Assembly: GCF_014633365.1 (NCBI RefSeq)
Contig: NC_068349.1
Span: forward strand, 14,832,753 to 14,896,752
Length of the DNA stretch: 64,000 bases
Origin: Diospyros lotus
Taxonomy: Eukaryota; Streptophyta; Magnoliopsida; Ericales; Ebenaceae
Reading direction: 5' to 3'
The translations under genes were made by a program, and so were the position numbers. How positions within the stretch are numbered: the first letter of the stretch is position 1; each line of letters starts with the position of its first letter. The notes under the pieces were generated by a model. It searched no databases and was not told where the DNA came from. It saw nothing but the letters and a program-made list of their open reading frames with translations. Shown here one piece after another: positions 61,343 to 64,000 of this stretch.

Positions 61343-64000
61343 TCAGTGACCGTTGGCCAGTGACCTGTTCTCGGTCATGGCTCCGACAGCTTTCTTCGCG
61401 TAAAACCTCCGGTACATGGAGTCAACTTCCGTCAGATAATAGGTTCCTGGAGCTAGAAGGCTGCAGTCCTTGCTGGTCACAAAGTCCTTGGCCCCATACC
61501 TATGTTCCATCAACTTCATTGTTTCGACAAATTTTTCTGGAGGGAACTGCACAGGGAAGTACAATAAATTAAGTTTTCATTATACTATGTGAGATTAGCT
61601 ACATTAATTCTAATTAGTCAATCATTTCTATCTTTGATCTTAACTTCCAACTAAAGGAAAACATTTATCAGAAAATATATGAGCTTAATGGGAACCAGAT
61701 CCTTTGCAGCTAACCAAACGTCGTACTATTCTAGGTTTTGAAGATTGGCAAACTTTCTGGGCTATGAAGTTAACCTAAGATGGAGAAAGAAGGATACCTC
61801 GTGCCTCGATTTCAACTTCTTATCAACATTCATCACAGAAACAATGTTCGACAAGCTAAAAGGATGTTGACCATCACGAAGATGGAAGGAAAATATAGTG
61901 GCAGTTAAACCGCTACCATATGAGAACATCACCACTCGCTGTCCTGCCTGCAAGTAAGACAAGCAAATACCACATTAGAATGAAGATGCTTTAAGCACCA
62001 CAATAAAGCCCAACTGGAGGACCAGTTTAAGTGATTTACCAATGAGTTGTGCTTGTTGTGGAGAAGAGAAGCTAACGCTGCATACAGAGATGCAGTGTAC
62101 ATGTTGCCAACTTGCTTTGGTATCAATGTGGTTGGTTGGACCTTCACATCATACAATGGCTTTGCGGCTTGCTGGGTTGCCTGCCATATCATTGGCATTA
62201 AGTATTCATCAGCTAGATAATCAAATCAGAGGTAGTACGAATTGATAAGAGCAAAGCATTCATTTGGTTCGATTTACCCTCTAGGCATCATAGCATTGTA
62301 TGATTCAATTTGTTTGTCTTATTGGTCAGGAAATTTTTACACACTAGGCATAATGGATTCAAGAGAACATAAATATGGTTTGGGAGTCGAAACAGACCTT
62401 CTCAAGATCACGGCTTTGGTAGCTTTCATCCCCAGTTAGAGTTGAAAATGGAGCTAGCTTTTCTTTAGCAGCAGCATCAATAAAGCTGCAATAAAAAATA
62501 AATATACATCAAATGGGCAGAAGAATTGGCAACTTAATACGTTTTGCTTTAAAGATATGAAGAGATAAAAGAACCTTGCATTCCTCAAGTAATCATTGAA
62601 CAATAACCGTGCAAAACTTTTCTGAACAAGCTGCAGTAATTCAAGTAAAAATCAGCCTTACTACTTTGGAATCAGTCTTACCATTTTGAAAGAGAAATTA
62701 TGTTTAGAAGGTTTAGATAAACTACCTTGTTGTATGGTGAATGAAACACAAAATAATCACCATCAGCAACTGAAAATTGCTTGCCCTCCAGTTTCTCATA
62801 CCTATACATACACTAACAGTGAGGCATTCATATCGAACAATCAATTCAAGGATATTGAACCTATAACAATGTCTCCTGATATTTTGAAAGCAGCTTACTT
62901 ATGGCAGAAACGTTTGTAGCAAGAATCAAGAGCCATGAGATAGCAAGTCTGTGAAAGCTTCCCATCGACAACCTAAATAAGTAATTGTTGCATATGAGAA
63001 TTAAGCTTGACAAACGAGAAACATTCAACATATTAATAAATAAAGATTGCACAACAAACAGCCACAACTCTAGTTCCATTGATACTTCCTTAATGCTTAA
63101 ATTCTGACTTCTTTCTCTGTGCACATAACATCTTACAGAAGCACCAGGCATGGAAGAAAACCATGAGTGTAAAGGATGGGAATATAGAAAGGTATTGCAG
63201 AATTTCCTCCTCTTGACATCAGAAACTTTAGGACAAATTTAAAGAGAAAAATGACCAATAGTGTTTTATGCTGGCAAATGTTTCAAAGAATCCTCTGTTT
63301 TACTGAAAAAATTGTTAGGTAAAACAAGCACAATGATATAAATGACAAGAGATAGCAAGACAGATTGACATATTAGATTAGACTAGACCCCATTCAGGGT
63401 CCATAATTTTGTGTGTTATTCTAGGTTAAGTTCCTTGTAGCAGAATATAGAGCATATAGAATTCCACAGATATTTCTCCACTTGACATGGGGATGCAGAA
63501 CAGCCAGAATTTTGTGCATGTGTGGGTGGGTGGGTGGGTGGGTGTGTGTGTGTGAGAGAGAGAGAGAGAGGGCGAGAGAGAGAGAGAATCAATTTGAATT
63601 CAACATCAATCAAAAGCCAATCTTTGATTGCATCATAAGCCTAAAAGATATTACTCTAGTTAAAGTTATGCTAATAGAACAAATAAAAGATAAAATCTAA
63701 AAAAATAAGAACAAATCAAAATAACTAAATATCCCATCACATGGCCAGAAAAGTACAGCGTGAAGTTCTTTCAGTTTCCAGTTAACATGAAAAACAATCT
63801 TCAGCACAACATGCAGAACATTGAAAACAGTTAAAATCAACTACTAATACTACACATTCCATTTCTGCTGTCATGTTATCCTGCATGGACTTCTGAGTAC
63901 ACAAACAATGCAGTAAAACACCAAAGCCTTATGAAGCAAGATAAAAGTCAATTTATGAGAATTACCGGATATTCACTTGCAAGGTTGGGCTTGTAAAAAT
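61343..64000 (-). CDS. HMGS: Hydroxymethylglutaryl-CoA synthase, 3' part (gene runs off right edge)
   Basis: Eight exons join without a break: 61343-61546, 61798-61947, 62040-62180, 62398-62485, 62575-62630, 62726-62801, 62899-62972 and 63966 to beyond 64000. They give about 273 C-terminal residues, from [11 protein letters not shown] through [65 protein letters not shown] and [20 protein letters not shown] to ENRSLANGH. The His of FHSPYNK matches the catalytic His of the family and SYGSG the conserved Ser loop; the catalytic Cys lies off the window. The enzyme joins acetyl-CoA and acetoacetyl-CoA to HMG-CoA in the cytosolic mevalonate pathway, feeding sterol and isoprenoid synthesis. Plant family members are about 460 residues. 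The gene appears functional. Confidence 0.96.
63519..63587. repeat. Compound microsatellite in an HMGS intron
   Basis: (GTGG)n, then (GT)n, then (GA)n with one interruption, in the intron between 62973 and 63965. On the transcribed strand it reads as CT- then AC-rich sequence. The rest of this 993-base intron is AT-rich with no further feature. Confidence 0.9.

Noticed and set aside
63482..63700. Arg/Glu-rich frame near the right edge
   Set aside because: Translation of the (GTGG)n-(GT)n-(GA)n microsatellite inside an HMGS intron.

Overview
This is a plant nuclear window, almost certainly from a eudicot. It is AT-rich, its genes carry introns, and most of it is nested Ty3/gypsy, Ty1/copia and CACTA transposons whose replication landmarks (initiator-tRNA-Met primer sites, polypurine tracts, 5-bp or 3-bp target duplications) can be read directly. 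Only two ordinary host genes are visible, both on the minus strand at the right. One is a complete ten-exon cucumisin-like subtilase (50898-54534, 773 codons, no breaks). The other is the 3' half of a hydroxymethylglutaryl-CoA synthase gene (61343 to beyond 64000).

Layout. 1-9568 is a CACTA transposon relic (TNPA-type ORF plus a 3' terminus). It is interrupted by a chromovirus-like LTR relic (2734-8299), which itself holds a non-autonomous CACTA element and a solo LTR. 10253-26568 is an old minus-strand Ty3/gypsy element. It was split by a solo LTR, a non-autonomous CACTA element and a complete 9.6-kb Tekay/Del-like chromovirus with TSD AATTC. 26569-48233 is a mosaic: a disrupted unclassified LTR-like sequence carries a non-autonomous CACTA (TSD AAC), two solo LTRs nested head to head (TSDs GAAAG and TAATT), and an LTR pair that has lost its interior. 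That pair holds a tandem TRIM-like array (TSD GTTTG, with a solo LTR inside, TSD GCCTA) and a CACTA element encoding both TNPD-like and TNPA-like proteins but lacking its 3' end. 48234-50897 is a broken copia gag with a Mutator-like insertion. 50898-54534 is the subtilase, 56085-61049 a nearly full copia element with unusual LTR ends, and 61343-64000 HMGS.

Nothing suggests cooperation between the two host genes. One encodes a secreted protease and the other a cytosolic mevalonate-pathway enzyme. All transposon ORFs examined carry stops or frameshifts, so no autonomous element appears intact. I did not find a convincing new biological system. The least expected structural signals are a GTCGAC-rich cassette shared by unrelated LTR families, a conserved promoter-leader-polypurine layout in the chromovirus LTRs, the TRIM-like tandem array, and copia LTRs without TG/CA ends.
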